Assembly: GCA_051748085.1 (NCBI GenBank)
Contig: JBNJHA010000008.1
Location: forward strand, 1 to 64,000
Direction of reading: 5' to 3'
DNA length: 64,000 nucleotides
From: CAYNNQ01 sp051748085
Lineage (GTDB): Bacteria; Desulfobacterota; Desulfovibrionia; Desulfovibrionales; Desulfonatronovibrionaceae
Within the stretch, counting starts at the first letter, position 1; every line of letters starts with the position of its first letter. The position numbers and the translations under genes were made by a program. The notes beneath the pieces were generated by a model. It searched no databases and was not told the origin of the DNA. It saw nothing but the letters and a program-made list of their open reading frames with translations. Positions 16,481 to 24,847 of this stretch are shown in pieces.

Positions 16481-17356
16481 ATGCGCATAGCTGTTGCCAG
16501 CGGCAAAGGCGGCACCGGCAAAACCACCATTACTGTCAATTTGGCCAGATACCTGACAATGCAGGGAAATGAAGTAGGGCTTGTTGACTGCGATGTGGAG
16601 GAGCCCAATTCCCATTTTTTTCTGGATGTAAAATTCGACGGGGAGGAAAAACAATTCGTGGACGTGCCATCCATAAATATGGACAAATGTCTGGGTGAAT
16701 CCTGCCAGGAATGCATCCGACAATGCAGGTTCAAGGCACTTATCTGGATGGTGGATCAGGTCATGGTCTTCCCGGAATTGTGTCATAGTTGCGGACTCTG
16801 CAAACTGGTCTGCCCTGCGGACGCCGTTGAGGACAGTACGCGGGAAATCGGCACGATGCGAAAAGTCAAAAAGGACAAACTTCATATTTTCGGTGGTCTT
16901 TTAAAGATCGGTGAAGCCATGGCCCCGCCACTTATTAACCGGGTGAAAAACGCCGCGGAGTCTGAAGCGGTAGATACAACCATACTGGATTGCCCACCCG
17001 GAACAACATGCCCGGTGATTGAATCCTTGCAAGGCGCGGATTACGTTATTCTGGTAACCGAACCGACCCCTTTCGGCCTGCATGATCTGAAACTCGCGGT
17101 CCAATTGATGAAAAAACTGAAGTATCCATTTGGAGTAGTTATAAACAGGCTGGGTATGGGCGGAGAAGACAAATTGGATGAATATCTGAAGCGGGAAAAT
17201 ATCGAGGTCCTCGCCAAATTGCCGCATACAAAGGCGGCCGCCGAGGCCTATTCGCGGGGTGAGCTGTTGATTGAAGCGTTTCCGGAATTTAAAGAAATTT
17301 ACGCCGGATTATGGGAACGGATACAAGATAAAGTCCGTGTGGAGGTTGCCGGATGA
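16481..17356 (+). CDS. MinD/ParA-type ATPase with inserted ferredoxin domain (Orp complex)
   Basis: Deviant Walker-A ATPase, 291 residues, with ASGKGGTGKTT (about 6-16), DCDVEEPN and DCPPG switch motifs. A two-cluster ferredoxin insert at about residues 70-115 (CLGESCQECIRQC and CHSCGLCKLVCPADA) is the hallmark of the paired ATPases DVU2103/DVU2104 in the D. vulgaris orp operon. AAGGAGATGC precedes the ATG. It overlaps the second ATPase by 4 bases (ATGA), implying paired expression and probably a heterodimer. Inferred role: ATP-driven metal-cluster assembly or positioning with Orp. Confidence 0.9.
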   Translation: MRIAVASGKGGTGKTTITVNLARYLTMQGNEVGLVDCDVEEPNSHFFLDVKFDGEEKQFVDVPSINMDKCLGESCQECIRQCRFKALIWMVDQVMVFPELCHSCGLCKLVCPADAVEDSTREIGTMRKVKKDKLHIFGGLLKIGEAMAPPLINRVKNAAESEAVDTTILDCPPGTTCPVIESLQGADYVILVTEPTPFGLHDLKLAVQLMKKLKYPFGVVINRLGMGGEDKLDEYLKRENIEVLAKLPHTKAAAEAYSRGELLIEAFPEFKEIYAGLWERIQDKVRVEVAG

Positions 17357-18216
17357 AGGAAGTAGTAGTTATCAGCGGAAAAGGTGGGACCGGAAAAACC
17401 AGTGTTGTGTCCGCCCTGGCCGGACTAGGACCGGACAAAGTCCTGGCTGACTGCGACGTGGACGCCGCGGACCTGCACCTTATACTCAAGCCGGAAGTCC
17501 AGGAAACCATTCAGTTTATCAGCGGGGAATTGCCGGAGATCGATCCCGACCTGTGTGTTGAATGCGGAGAATGCCTTGAACACTGCAAATTCGGGGCAAT
17601 AAGCAACAATTTTCAGGTCATCAAGGAAAATTGCGAGGGTTGCGGAGTATGCGCCTATGTCTGTCCGGTGGAAGCGGCCCAAATGCATCCCAGGCACTGT
17701 GGGGAATGGTATATATCAAAAACGCGTTTCGGGACAATGGTCCACGCCAGTCTGGGAATCGGTGAAGAAAATTCCGGCGTTCTGGTCACTACAGTCCGCA
17801 AAAAAGCCGGAGCACTGGCTGAAGACGAAGGCGTGGAACTTGTTCTGGTGGACGGTTCGCCTGGAGTCGGCTGTCCGGTAATCGCCTCGCTGACAAATGC
17901 GGATGCGGCAGTGGTTGTTGCCGAACCCACGGTTTCCGCCGAACATGACCTGCGCAGGGTATGTGATCTGACTAAACATTTCGGCATACAGACAATGGCC
18001 GTGATAAACAAATCCGATATCAACGAGGATATTTCCAGTTCAATACAAAATTATTGCCGCCAGCGGGAAATACCTGTATTGGGCAGATTGCCGTATGACT
18101 CCAAATTCACCCAGGCTCAAATTAAAGGCCAGAATGTCGTAGAATTCGATCCGGACGGACTGGGCTTGACAATGCGCGGCATATGGGAACAATTACGCCG
18201 AAAAATAGCTCTGTAA
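17353..18216 (+). CDS. Second MinD/ParA-type ATPase with inserted ferredoxin domain (Orp complex)
   Basis: 287 residues, paralogue of the gene before it: ISGKGGTGKTS (about 6-16), ADCDVDAADLHL and the insert CVECGECLEHCKFGA ... CEGCGVCAYVCPVEAAQ with eight cysteines in two complete 4Fe-4S motifs, then VDGSPGVGCPV and an EPTVSAEHDLRR region. The two ATPases differ most in the segment after the ferredoxin insert. Translationally coupled to its partner. Belongs to the Orp ATPase pair by motif content and context. Confidence 0.9.
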   Translation: MKEVVVISGKGGTGKTSVVSALAGLGPDKVLADCDVDAADLHLILKPEVQETIQFISGELPEIDPDLCVECGECLEHCKFGAISNNFQVIKENCEGCGVCAYVCPVEAAQMHPRHCGEWYISKTRFGTMVHASLGIGEENSGVLVTTVRKKAGALAEDEGVELVLVDGSPGVGCPVIASLTNADAAVVVAEPTVSAEHDLRRVCDLTKHFGIQTMAVINKSDINEDISSSIQNYCRQREIPVLGRLPYDSKFTQAQIKGQNVVEFDPDGLGLTMRGIWEQLRRKIAL

Positions 18217-18234
18217 ATTATGGAAAATAAAATA

Positions 18235-18292
18235 GTAACTATCCAGCACACGAAAAAAGCTCACCGGATTTTTTGCGTAAATTCGGCAAGCA
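18235..18292 (+). repeat. Long mosaic intergenic repeat, head fragment
   Basis: GTAACTATCCAGCACACGAA, GCTCACCGGATTTTTTGCGT and AAATTCGG are a short head-only copy between the second ATPase and the Mrp-type gene, within an otherwise unidirectional gene set. Confidence 0.6.
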
Positions 18293-18361
18293 ATGCGGTC
18301 AATCGGGAACAAAATCTGAAACCAGAAAACAAAAACAATAATTATCGGGAGGATACATATT

Positions 18362-19609
18362 ATGGCTGATAACCAATGCGGTTCGTGCTCCGACAAAGAT
18401 TGCGCGAAAAAACAGGAAGATGAAAAACTGCAGAATAGTTTGGCCCGGATTAAAAACAAACTGGTGGTTCTCTCCGGAAAAGGCGGAGTTGGCAAAAGCA
18501 CGGTGGCGGTAAACATAGCCGCGGCTCTGGCCCTGGCGGGCAAAAAAGTCGGGCTTTTGGATGTGGACGTACACGGACCGTCTATTCCCCGCATGCTCAG
18601 CCTCTCCCAGGAACAACCGCATATTGAAAAGGACTATATAGAACCTATTCAATGGAGCAAAAATCTATGGGTCATGTCTCTCGGTTTCATGCTTCCCAAC
18701 AGGAACGACGCGGTAATCTGGCGCGGTCCGATTAAAATGGGGCTTATCAAACAATTCTTACAGGACGTAGCCTGGGGCGACCTTGATTTTCTAGTCGTCG
18801 ACTGCCCTCCGGGCACCGGTGACGAACCTCTGTCCACAATGCAGCTGATCGGTCCCGAGGCCAAGGCGGTAATTGTTTCCACACCCCAGGGCGTGGCTGT
18901 GGACGATGTTCGCCGTTCAGTGACCTTCTGCAGTCAGGTGGGCAATCCGGTACTGGGACTTATTGAAAACATGAGCGGTTACGCATGTCCCAAATGTGGG
19001 GAAGTAAGCGACATTTTTGCTTCCGGCGGAGGCGAAGACCTGGCTACTGAAATGGGCATCAAATTTCTGGGACGCATCCCCATCGATCCGGAAGTGGTTC
19101 GGGCCGGGGATATGGGATATGTTTACGTCAAAACTCACCACGAAAGTGAAGCGGCCCAGTCCATCGGTAGGATTGTCAAGCCGCTTTTGGCTTTAAACGG
19201 TGATTTGCAGGAAAATCCGTTAAGCGACAAAAAAAATGACGTACAAGATGCGCAAGAAAGCAAAAAAAAGATAAAAGCAGCCATTCCGACCGCTAACGGC
19301 AAATTATGCATGCATTTCGGACATTGCCAGCAATTCTCAATGGTTGAAGCCGACACGGACAAAAAAGAAATCCTGGGAGTGGAGCATATGGATCCACCGC
19401 CGCACGAACCCGGCGTACTCCCGGAATGGGTAGCCAAACAGGGAGCGGACTTTGTCATCGCCGGGGGCATGGGATCCCGCGCGCAAAGCCTCTTCAACCA
19501 GCACGGAGTCAAGGTAATAGTCGGAGCCCCTGCCGACAGCCCGGAAAATCTGGTTCGGGCATATCTGGAAGGCACGCTTGCCACCGGGGAAAACGTCTGC
19601 GACCATTAA
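18362..19609 (+). CDS. Mrp/NBP35-type P-loop ATPase fused to a C-terminal Orp/NifX domain
   Basis: 415 residues. N-terminus MADNQCGSCSDKDCAKK gives a CX2CX4C cluster-binding motif. The ATPase core (about 35-280) has SGKGGVGKST, DVDVHGPSIPRM and DCPPGTGDEP, plus CPKCG, the Mrp/NBP35 pair of cysteines. After a Lys-rich linker (about 285-305) comes an Orp-like domain (about 305-415) with MHFGHCQQF and IAGGMGSRAQSLF. This matches the Mrp-Orp fusion DVU2109 of D. vulgaris. Inferred job: carrier or assembly ATPase for Fe-S or Mo-Cu clusters, with the fused domain docking the same substrate as Orp. Followed by a strong terminator. Confidence 0.92.
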   Translation: MADNQCGSCSDKDCAKKQEDEKLQNSLARIKNKLVVLSGKGGVGKSTVAVNIAAALALAGKKVGLLDVDVHGPSIPRMLSLSQEQPHIEKDYIEPIQWSKNLWVMSLGFMLPNRNDAVIWRGPIKMGLIKQFLQDVAWGDLDFLVVDCPPGTGDEPLSTMQLIGPEAKAVIVSTPQGVAVDDVRRSVTFCSQVGNPVLGLIENMSGYACPKCGEVSDIFASGGGEDLATEMGIKFLGRIPIDPEVVRAGDMGYVYVKTHHESEAAQSIGRIVKPLLALNGDLQENPLSDKKNDVQDAQESKKKIKAAIPTANGKLCMHFGHCQQFSMVEADTDKKEILGVEHMDPPPHEPGVLPEWVAKQGADFVIAGGMGSRAQSLFNQHGVKVIVGAPADSPENLVRAYLEGTLATGENVCDH

Positions 19610-19630
19610 ACTGGACAAACTTATGCCAAA

Positions 19631-19676
19631 AGGCCTGTCCGGAACATACTCATTGTTCCGGACAGGCCTTTTTTTT
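19631..19676 (+). terminator. Rho-independent terminator ending the Orp cluster
   Basis: Perfect 16-base stem (AGGCCTGTCCGGAACA and its complement) with a 7-base loop, followed by eight T. One of the strongest terminators in the window, 22 bases after the Mrp-Orp stop. Confidence 0.95.
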
Positions 19677-19790
19677 AGGATCCTTTCCGCCATTCGCCGT
19701 CTTATTTTTTTTGACCTTTACGGCAAATATCCGTAAAAGACATTGCTTGGTATACATAAAAATACAAATTTATACGTTTCAGGAGGAAGA

Positions 19791-20465
19791 ATGGACAAAG
19801 AACAATCTCCAGCCCCGGATTTTCTGCAGCGCATAGAAGGTGAGGCCGATTCTTCCCTGCATCCGCTGTTGGAAAAAATAATGAACAATTTGAAGCTCAT
19901 CGGCCTGATAATCGGTTTAGTCGTCCTTATTGCCGGAGGCATATCCGGATACAAACTATACGACAATCACCGCATGAATCAGGCCAGTTCCGAATTCGCC
20001 GATATTTTATCCGAACAGGATCCAGAAGTTCGGGCGCAAGCTCTAAAGAATTTTTCCCAAAGCGCGCCCGCCGGCCTTTCAACCGGAATAAATTTGGAAC
20101 TTGCCCAGGCTCTGATGCAAAACAAGGATTACCAGCAGGCTGCGGACAAATTCGCGGAGCTGAAAAGCGCGGACAAAGACCTGAAAGCCATGGCCGTTTT
20201 GGGCCAGGCCAAGGCCCTGCAGCTGGCCAACAAATATGAAAAGGCTCTGGCCCTTCTGGAAAAGAACAAGGACGATATTTTTGAAGGTTACAGCCGCCCA
20301 TTGATCAATATGATCGCCTTTTCCGCGGAGCAAAGCCAAAATTGGCAAAAAGCCCTTTCAGCCTACCAGGAACTGAAAGAAAAAAACGGCATGGGACAAG
20401 GTCAGGATAAAACGGCTTTTTTCGATTATAAAATCAAAGAAATGCAAGAAAAAATGGCCGGATAG
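19791..20465 (+). CDS. YfgM-like membrane-anchored TPR protein
   Basis: 224 residues from the ATG at 19791, preceded by AGGAGGA. A cytosolic N-terminal part (about 1-38) is followed by one transmembrane helix (about 39-62, LKLIGLIIGLVVLIAGGISG). The exported part has tetratricopeptide-like helical pairs (ALMQNKDYQQAADKFAEL, AKALQLANKYEKALALLEK). Topology and length resemble YfgM, an ancillary factor of the SecYEG translocon and periplasmic chaperones, but the similarity is one of architecture. iorA starts 9 bases downstream, so the two may be cotranscribed without a shared function. Confidence 0.72.
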   Translation: MDKEQSPAPDFLQRIEGEADSSLHPLLEKIMNNLKLIGLIIGLVVLIAGGISGYKLYDNHRMNQASSEFADILSEQDPEVRAQALKNFSQSAPAGLSTGINLELAQALMQNKDYQQAADKFAELKSADKDLKAMAVLGQAKALQLANKYEKALALLEKNKDDIFEGYSRPLINMIAFSAEQSQNWQKALSAYQELKEKNGMGQGQDKTAFFDYKIKEMQEKMAG

Positions 20466-20474
20466 GAGAAAAAT

Positions 20475-22313
20475 ATGCGCGAATTCATCCTTACAGGCAA
20501 GGCCGGAGAAACACATCTTTTGCTGGGTAACGAGGCAATCGCCCGGGGCATCATCGAGGCCGGAGCCGGACTTATTTCCTGCTATCCGGGAACGCCTTCC
20601 TCCGAGGTCCCGGATACTTTATTCCATCTATCGCCAGGGGCTGACTACCATTTCGAGTACTCGACCAATGAAAAAGTAGCCATGGAGGTTGCCGGAGGGG
20701 CGGCCATCGGCGGAATTCCTTCCGTGGCAACCATGAAACACGTCGGAGTCAACGTTGCCGCCGATCCATTGATGACTCTTTGTTATATCGGAACTCCGGG
20801 AGGGCTTCTGGTTTTGAGTGCCGATGATCCGGGCTGCCATTCAAGTCAGAATGAACAGGACAACCGATACTATTCGCGGCTTGGCGGCATACCCTGCTTC
20901 GAACCTGCAACTGCTCAGGAATGTAAGGATATGGCCAAACAGGCCCTGAAACTGTCGGCAAAATGGGAACAGCCGGTTATGTTGCGCACCACAACACGGG
21001 TCAACCATCTGCGGGGCATAGTCGAGTTTGCTGATCCGGATAAATGCCATAATAATGCGCGCTTCAGCAAAGATCCCAGAAGATTCGTTCCCGTTCCGGC
21101 CGTGGCTCGTATCCGACATCCGCAACTACAGGCAAACCTGGCCGAGGCAAAAAATATTGCTGAAAGCGCGGACTTCAATTCCGTGTCCGGGCAGGGTCAA
21201 ATCGGAATAATCGCCAGCGGGATTTCCAGGGCGTACATCAGCGATTGCTTACAAAACGATCCTCGTCTTGATTGCCGTGTGCTGGAAATGGGCATGACCT
21301 ATCCACTGCCGGAAAAACTTATTTCCGAGTTCCTGCGCGAAGTTGATCATGTTCTTGTCCTGGAAGAGCTGGAACCTGTTGTTGAAGACGCTGTCCGCTG
21401 CATTGCCCAAAAAGAAAATATACGGACCAAAATCCGGGGCAAGGGCCGGGAGCTGACCCGTTTCGGAGAGTATTCCACAGCTTTGGTCCATAAAACCCTG
21501 TTGGACATGCACGATCTGCCGCAAGAAGAAAACGCTCCGGACTGCGCGGCGGATATCGGCAACCTGCCGCAGCGCCCGCCAAATCTGTGCGCCGGCTGTC
21601 CGCATCGAGGTACTTATTTTGCGGTGCGCAAGGTTTTCGGAGATGAGGCAGTTTATTCCTCGGATATAGGCTGCTACACTTTGGGGCTTCTGCCTCCGCT
21701 AAACTCGGCTGATTTTCTCCTGTGCATGGGCTCGTCAGTTTCCGCCGGCTGCGGCATGGCCAAGGCCACGGGTAACCCTGTCGTAGCCTTTATCGGCGAC
21801 TCCACTTTCTTTCATTCCGGAATTACCGGATTGGTTAACGCGGTCTACAACAAACATGATCTTCTTCTGGTCATAATGGACAATCAGACCACAGCCATGA
21901 CCGGTCACCAGCCGCATCCCGGGGTGGGCAACACTCCGGCCGGAGAGTACCCCGCTCTGGATATCGAAAAAATTGTTCACGGCTGCGGCATTGAGCACAT
22001 CAAAAAAGTCAAGCCGTTCAATCACAAGGCCATGTTAAGCACTCTGGAACATTTTAAAAAATTAACCGGCGTGCGGGTCATGATCGTTGAAGAACCCTGC
22101 CCGCTTTACGCCCGAAGGATGCTTGGCAAAAAGAAAACCGGCCGGGCCAAGATCCTGGATACTTGCGACGGCTGCATGGAATGTGTCAACACGCTGGCCT
22201 GTCCGGCATTTTATGTCCAGGACGAGAAAGTTCATATCAATCCGGCTCAATGTGCCGGATGTATGCTTTGCGTTCAAATCTGCAAACACATCCAGGCTGA
22301 CAAGGGGGCCTAA
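20475..22313 (+). CDS. iorA: Indolepyruvate:ferredoxin oxidoreductase, alpha subunit
   Basis: Oxidatively decarboxylates arylpyruvates from Trp, Phe and Tyr to aryl-acetyl-CoA with reduction of ferredoxin. The 612 residues contain an N-terminal pyruvate-binding domain (GNEAIARGIIEAGAG, SCYPGTPSSEVPD), a thiamine diphosphate domain at about 360-540 (CAGCPHRGTYF, SDIGCYTLG, IGDSTFFHSG with the Mg-binding GDS...N pattern) and a C-terminal ferredoxin region (CDGCMECVNTLACPAF and CAGCMLCVQICKHI). GGAG stands 7 bases before the start. iorB follows after one base. Confidence 0.95.
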   Translation: MREFILTGKAGETHLLLGNEAIARGIIEAGAGLISCYPGTPSSEVPDTLFHLSPGADYHFEYSTNEKVAMEVAGGAAIGGIPSVATMKHVGVNVAADPLMTLCYIGTPGGLLVLSADDPGCHSSQNEQDNRYYSRLGGIPCFEPATAQECKDMAKQALKLSAKWEQPVMLRTTTRVNHLRGIVEFADPDKCHNNARFSKDPRRFVPVPAVARIRHPQLQANLAEAKNIAESADFNSVSGQGQIGIIASGISRAYISDCLQNDPRLDCRVLEMGMTYPLPEKLISEFLREVDHVLVLEELEPVVEDAVRCIAQKENIRTKIRGKGRELTRFGEYSTALVHKTLLDMHDLPQEENAPDCAADIGNLPQRPPNLCAGCPHRGTYFAVRKVFGDEAVYSSDIGCYTLGLLPPLNSADFLLCMGSSVSAGCGMAKATGNPVVAFIGDSTFFHSGITGLVNAVYNKHDLLLVIMDNQTTAMTGHQPHPGVGNTPAGEYPALDIEKIVHGCGIEHIKKVKPFNHKAMLSTLEHFKKLTGVRVMIVEEPCPLYARRMLGKKKTGRAKILDTCDGCMECVNTLACPAFYVQDEKVHINPAQCAGCMLCVQICKHIQADKGA

Positions 22314-22314
22314 T

Positions 22315-22902
22315 ATGAATAAAACTCGCGTTTTTCTAACCGGTGTCGGAGGGCAGGGGACTCTTACGGCTACCAATCTACTGGCGGAAATCGCCTCGGA
22401 CAAGAATATCCCGGTTACAGCCGGTGAAATTCACGGCATGGCCCAACGCGGGGGCATTGTTCATTCTTTTGTTCTGCTGGGAGGATTTAAAAGCCCCAAA
22501 ATCACCCAGGGCGAAGCCGACATACTGCTGGGGTTTGAACCATTGGAGACTTTGCGGGCCCTGGAGTTCGTAAATCCCGAAGGTACCATCATATCCAGCA
22601 TTAACCCCTTCTACCCGTTAAGTGTCTGTATGGCCAGGGACAAATATCCGGAGATGGAAAAAATACGGGAAAAATGCCGGCTGTGCGCAAAGAAGGCCCA
22701 CTTTATAGATTGCGAACAACTGGCCCGCCAGACCGGGGTCCTGCAGACCGCCAATATGGTTCTTATGAGCGCCCTGTTCGCATCCGGAGTCCTGCCGCTG
22801 GACACCCAGGACCTGTGCGAGGGGATAAAAAAGCATCTCAAGCCCAAAATCGTGGACGTCAACCTCCAGGCTGTGGAACTTGGGGCGCAAGGTATTCAAT
22901 AA
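22315..22902 (+). CDS. iorB: Indolepyruvate:ferredoxin oxidoreductase, beta subunit
   Basis: 195-residue gamma-type 2-oxoacid oxidoreductase subunit. Start ATG 22315 with AGGGGGCC upstream gives MNKTRVFLTGVGGQGTLTATNL, the usual N-terminus; a longer frame from 22087 runs inside iorA. Further marks: the GEIHGMAQRGG motif and a C-terminal DLCEGIKKHLKPK helix. Works as a complex with IorA, passing electrons to ferredoxin. A sigma-54 activator gene starts 6 bases after its stop, in the same operon. Confidence 0.95.
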   Translation: MNKTRVFLTGVGGQGTLTATNLLAEIASDKNIPVTAGEIHGMAQRGGIVHSFVLLGGFKSPKITQGEADILLGFEPLETLRALEFVNPEGTIISSINPFYPLSVCMARDKYPEMEKIREKCRLCAKKAHFIDCEQLARQTGVLQTANMVLMSALFASGVLPLDTQDLCEGIKKHLKPKIVDVNLQAVELGAQGIQ

Positions 22903-22908
22903 GCCCAA

Positions 22909-24429
22909 ATGGATACAAAATTCCTGCATCTTCTGGACGATATCCTGGAAAAAATGGATCTGAATTCTCCATTGCGCGAAGGGCTTGCCAACGTCATGAG
23001 CACAGTGGCTCCGGAGCTGGGATATAAAAGAATGTCCCTGGCTATTCTGGAGCCGGTGTCCAAGACCATCGAATTCAGTCTCTATTACGGCCCGGGAAAA
23101 GCTCCCAAGCATTCCTACGAGCCCGGCGAGGGAATCACCGGCAAGGTTGTCCAGGACAAGGAACCGATCATAGTTCCCTGCATGGCCGAAGAAAAAAGTT
23201 TCTTGAATCTCGCTTTTGATCGCGACTCGGACGAACTCAGCGAACTCTCCTTCATATGCGTGCCTGTTCTGCGCAAGGACGCCGAGGAAAACAGGGAGAT
23301 ACTGGGGGTCTTAAGTGCCGACATTCCACTGGATAAACCTTTTGAACCCGATTCCCACCGTACTTTTCTGCAGATACTGGCCCGGATTATTGCCAGGCAG
23401 GCCTCTTTCCTTCAGGACGAAGTCAGCAGGCAAAGGGATTCCCATCTACCGCCCCTGGACAACTCACGCCGGGAAGCGATAAAAAGTGATATCATCGCCA
23501 CTTCCAAAGCCATGCGTGCGGTTTTGGCCCAGATAGGACAGGCGGCGCCGAGCAATGCCACAATGCTTATCCGCGGTGAATCGGGAACAGGTAAGGAACT
23601 GCTGGCCGAAGCCATCCACATGAACAGCCCGAGGATGGACGCCCCGTTCATTAAACTCAACTGCGCGGCGTTGCCGGCGGACCTTCTGGAAAGCGAACTT
23701 TTCGGACATGAAAAGGGAGCGTTTACCGGAGCAATAAAAACCAAAAAAGGAAGGTTTGAACTCGCGGACAAGGGGACATTGTTTCTGGATGAAATAGCGG
23801 AATTAAGCGCTGCGGCCCAGGCAAAACTCCTTCGTTCACTGCAGGAAGGCGAGATACAAAGAGTTGGGAGCGAGAAAGCGACTCAGGTGGATGTACGCAT
23901 TGTCTGCGCGACGCATCAGCCGCTTGAAGAACTGGTCGGCAGCGGACATTTCCGGGAGGATTTGTATTACAGAATAAATGTATTCCCTGTTTTTGTCCCG
24001 CCGTTACATGAACGTAAAGAAGATATCCTGCCCATCGCCGAACATTTTTTGCAAACCTTTTCCGCCAGCTATTCCAAAAAGATAAAACGCATTTCCACCC
24101 CGGCTATTGATTTACTCATTCAGTACCATTGGCCCGGAAATGTCCGGGAGTTGAAAAACTGCCTGGAAAGAGCGGTTTTGGTCTGCAACGAAGAAGTGAT
24201 CCGCACCTATCACCTCCCGCCGAGCCTGCAGACAGCTGAAAGCTCTGCGACCGACAACCAGTTCTCGTTTAAGGAAGCTGTAGCCCGGTTTGAACAGGAA
24301 CTGATCATAGAGGCTCTAAAAAAAAACAAAGGCAATATGCTCAATGCCGCCAGGGAATTGCGGGTAACCTACCGCATCCTGCACTACAAAGTGCATAAAT
24401 ACCGCGTGGATCCCAAAAAGTACAAATAA
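22909..24429 (+). CDS. GAF-type sigma-54-dependent transcriptional activator
   Basis: 506 residues: an N-terminal GAF sensor (about 25-170, NVMSTVAPELGYKRMSLAI and PGEGITGKVVQDKEPIIVP), an AAA+ domain (about 190-425) with GESGTGKE, intact GAFTGA and FLDEIAEL, and a C-terminal Fis-type helix-turn-helix (about 460-506, GNMLNAARELRVTYRIL). The order resembles NifA. Its start lies 6 bases after iorB, so it is probably cotranscribed and may control iorAB or arylpyruvate catabolism. I found no convincing -24/-12 site before the yfgM-iorA unit. Confidence 0.88.
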   Translation: MDTKFLHLLDDILEKMDLNSPLREGLANVMSTVAPELGYKRMSLAILEPVSKTIEFSLYYGPGKAPKHSYEPGEGITGKVVQDKEPIIVPCMAEEKSFLNLAFDRDSDELSELSFICVPVLRKDAEENREILGVLSADIPLDKPFEPDSHRTFLQILARIIARQASFLQDEVSRQRDSHLPPLDNSRREAIKSDIIATSKAMRAVLAQIGQAAPSNATMLIRGESGTGKELLAEAIHMNSPRMDAPFIKLNCAALPADLLESELFGHEKGAFTGAIKTKKGRFELADKGTLFLDEIAELSAAAQAKLLRSLQEGEIQRVGSEKATQVDVRIVCATHQPLEELVGSGHFREDLYYRINVFPVFVPPLHERKEDILPIAEHFLQTFSASYSKKIKRISTPAIDLLIQYHWPGNVRELKNCLERAVLVCNEEVIRTYHLPPSLQTAESSATDNQFSFKEAVARFEQELIIEALKKNKGNMLNAARELRVTYRILHYKVHKYRVDPKKYK

Positions 24430-24432
24430 ATC

Positions 24433-24720
24433 CTACCCTGAAACGGCTCCCACTTTGTATTTCATGCCCTGTTCGCGGCCTTTTCTGTAATCAACCTTCA
24501 GGGTCATGTAGACGCGGTCACAATCGGCACGCATTTCATTGAAACATCTGTTCACAGCGGACATGACCTCATCCCAATCTCCTTCGATACATGTTCCCAT
24601 GGGCCCGGGTTCGCAGGGCATATCGCTTTTTTTCAGACTGTCAACGGCCCGCTTCACATATCCGCTTACGCTAGTTCCTTTGTCCAGGGGGAATATGGCC
24701 AGTTCAGCTATAACGCTCAC
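24433..24720 (-). CDS. MTH1187/YkoF-type thiamine-binding protein (DUF77)
   Basis: 95 residues from a GTG start at 24720 with GGAAGG 4 bases upstream. The pattern SVIAELAIFPLDKG at the N-terminus and MGTCIEGDWDEVMSAVNRC in the middle identify the small ferredoxin-fold family that binds thiamine-like compounds and often forms tetramers. No TPP riboswitch is evident before it. It is convergent with the activator gene, only 3 bases separating the two stops. Confidence 0.85.
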   Translation of the reverse strand: MSVIAELAIFPLDKGTSVSGYVKRAVDSLKKSDMPCEPGPMGTCIEGDWDEVMSAVNRCFNEMRADCDRVYMTLKVDYRKGREQGMKYKVGAVSG

Positions 24721-24847
24721 AATTTCCTTCCTTGTTCTCTTGTAATAACTATATTACTGGGTTAAAAAATTTGGTGCACTGATAGCATATAATTTCAACT
24801 CAGGAACGTATACCCTGGGTACTGCAACCTTGATTCCGAATATAGCC

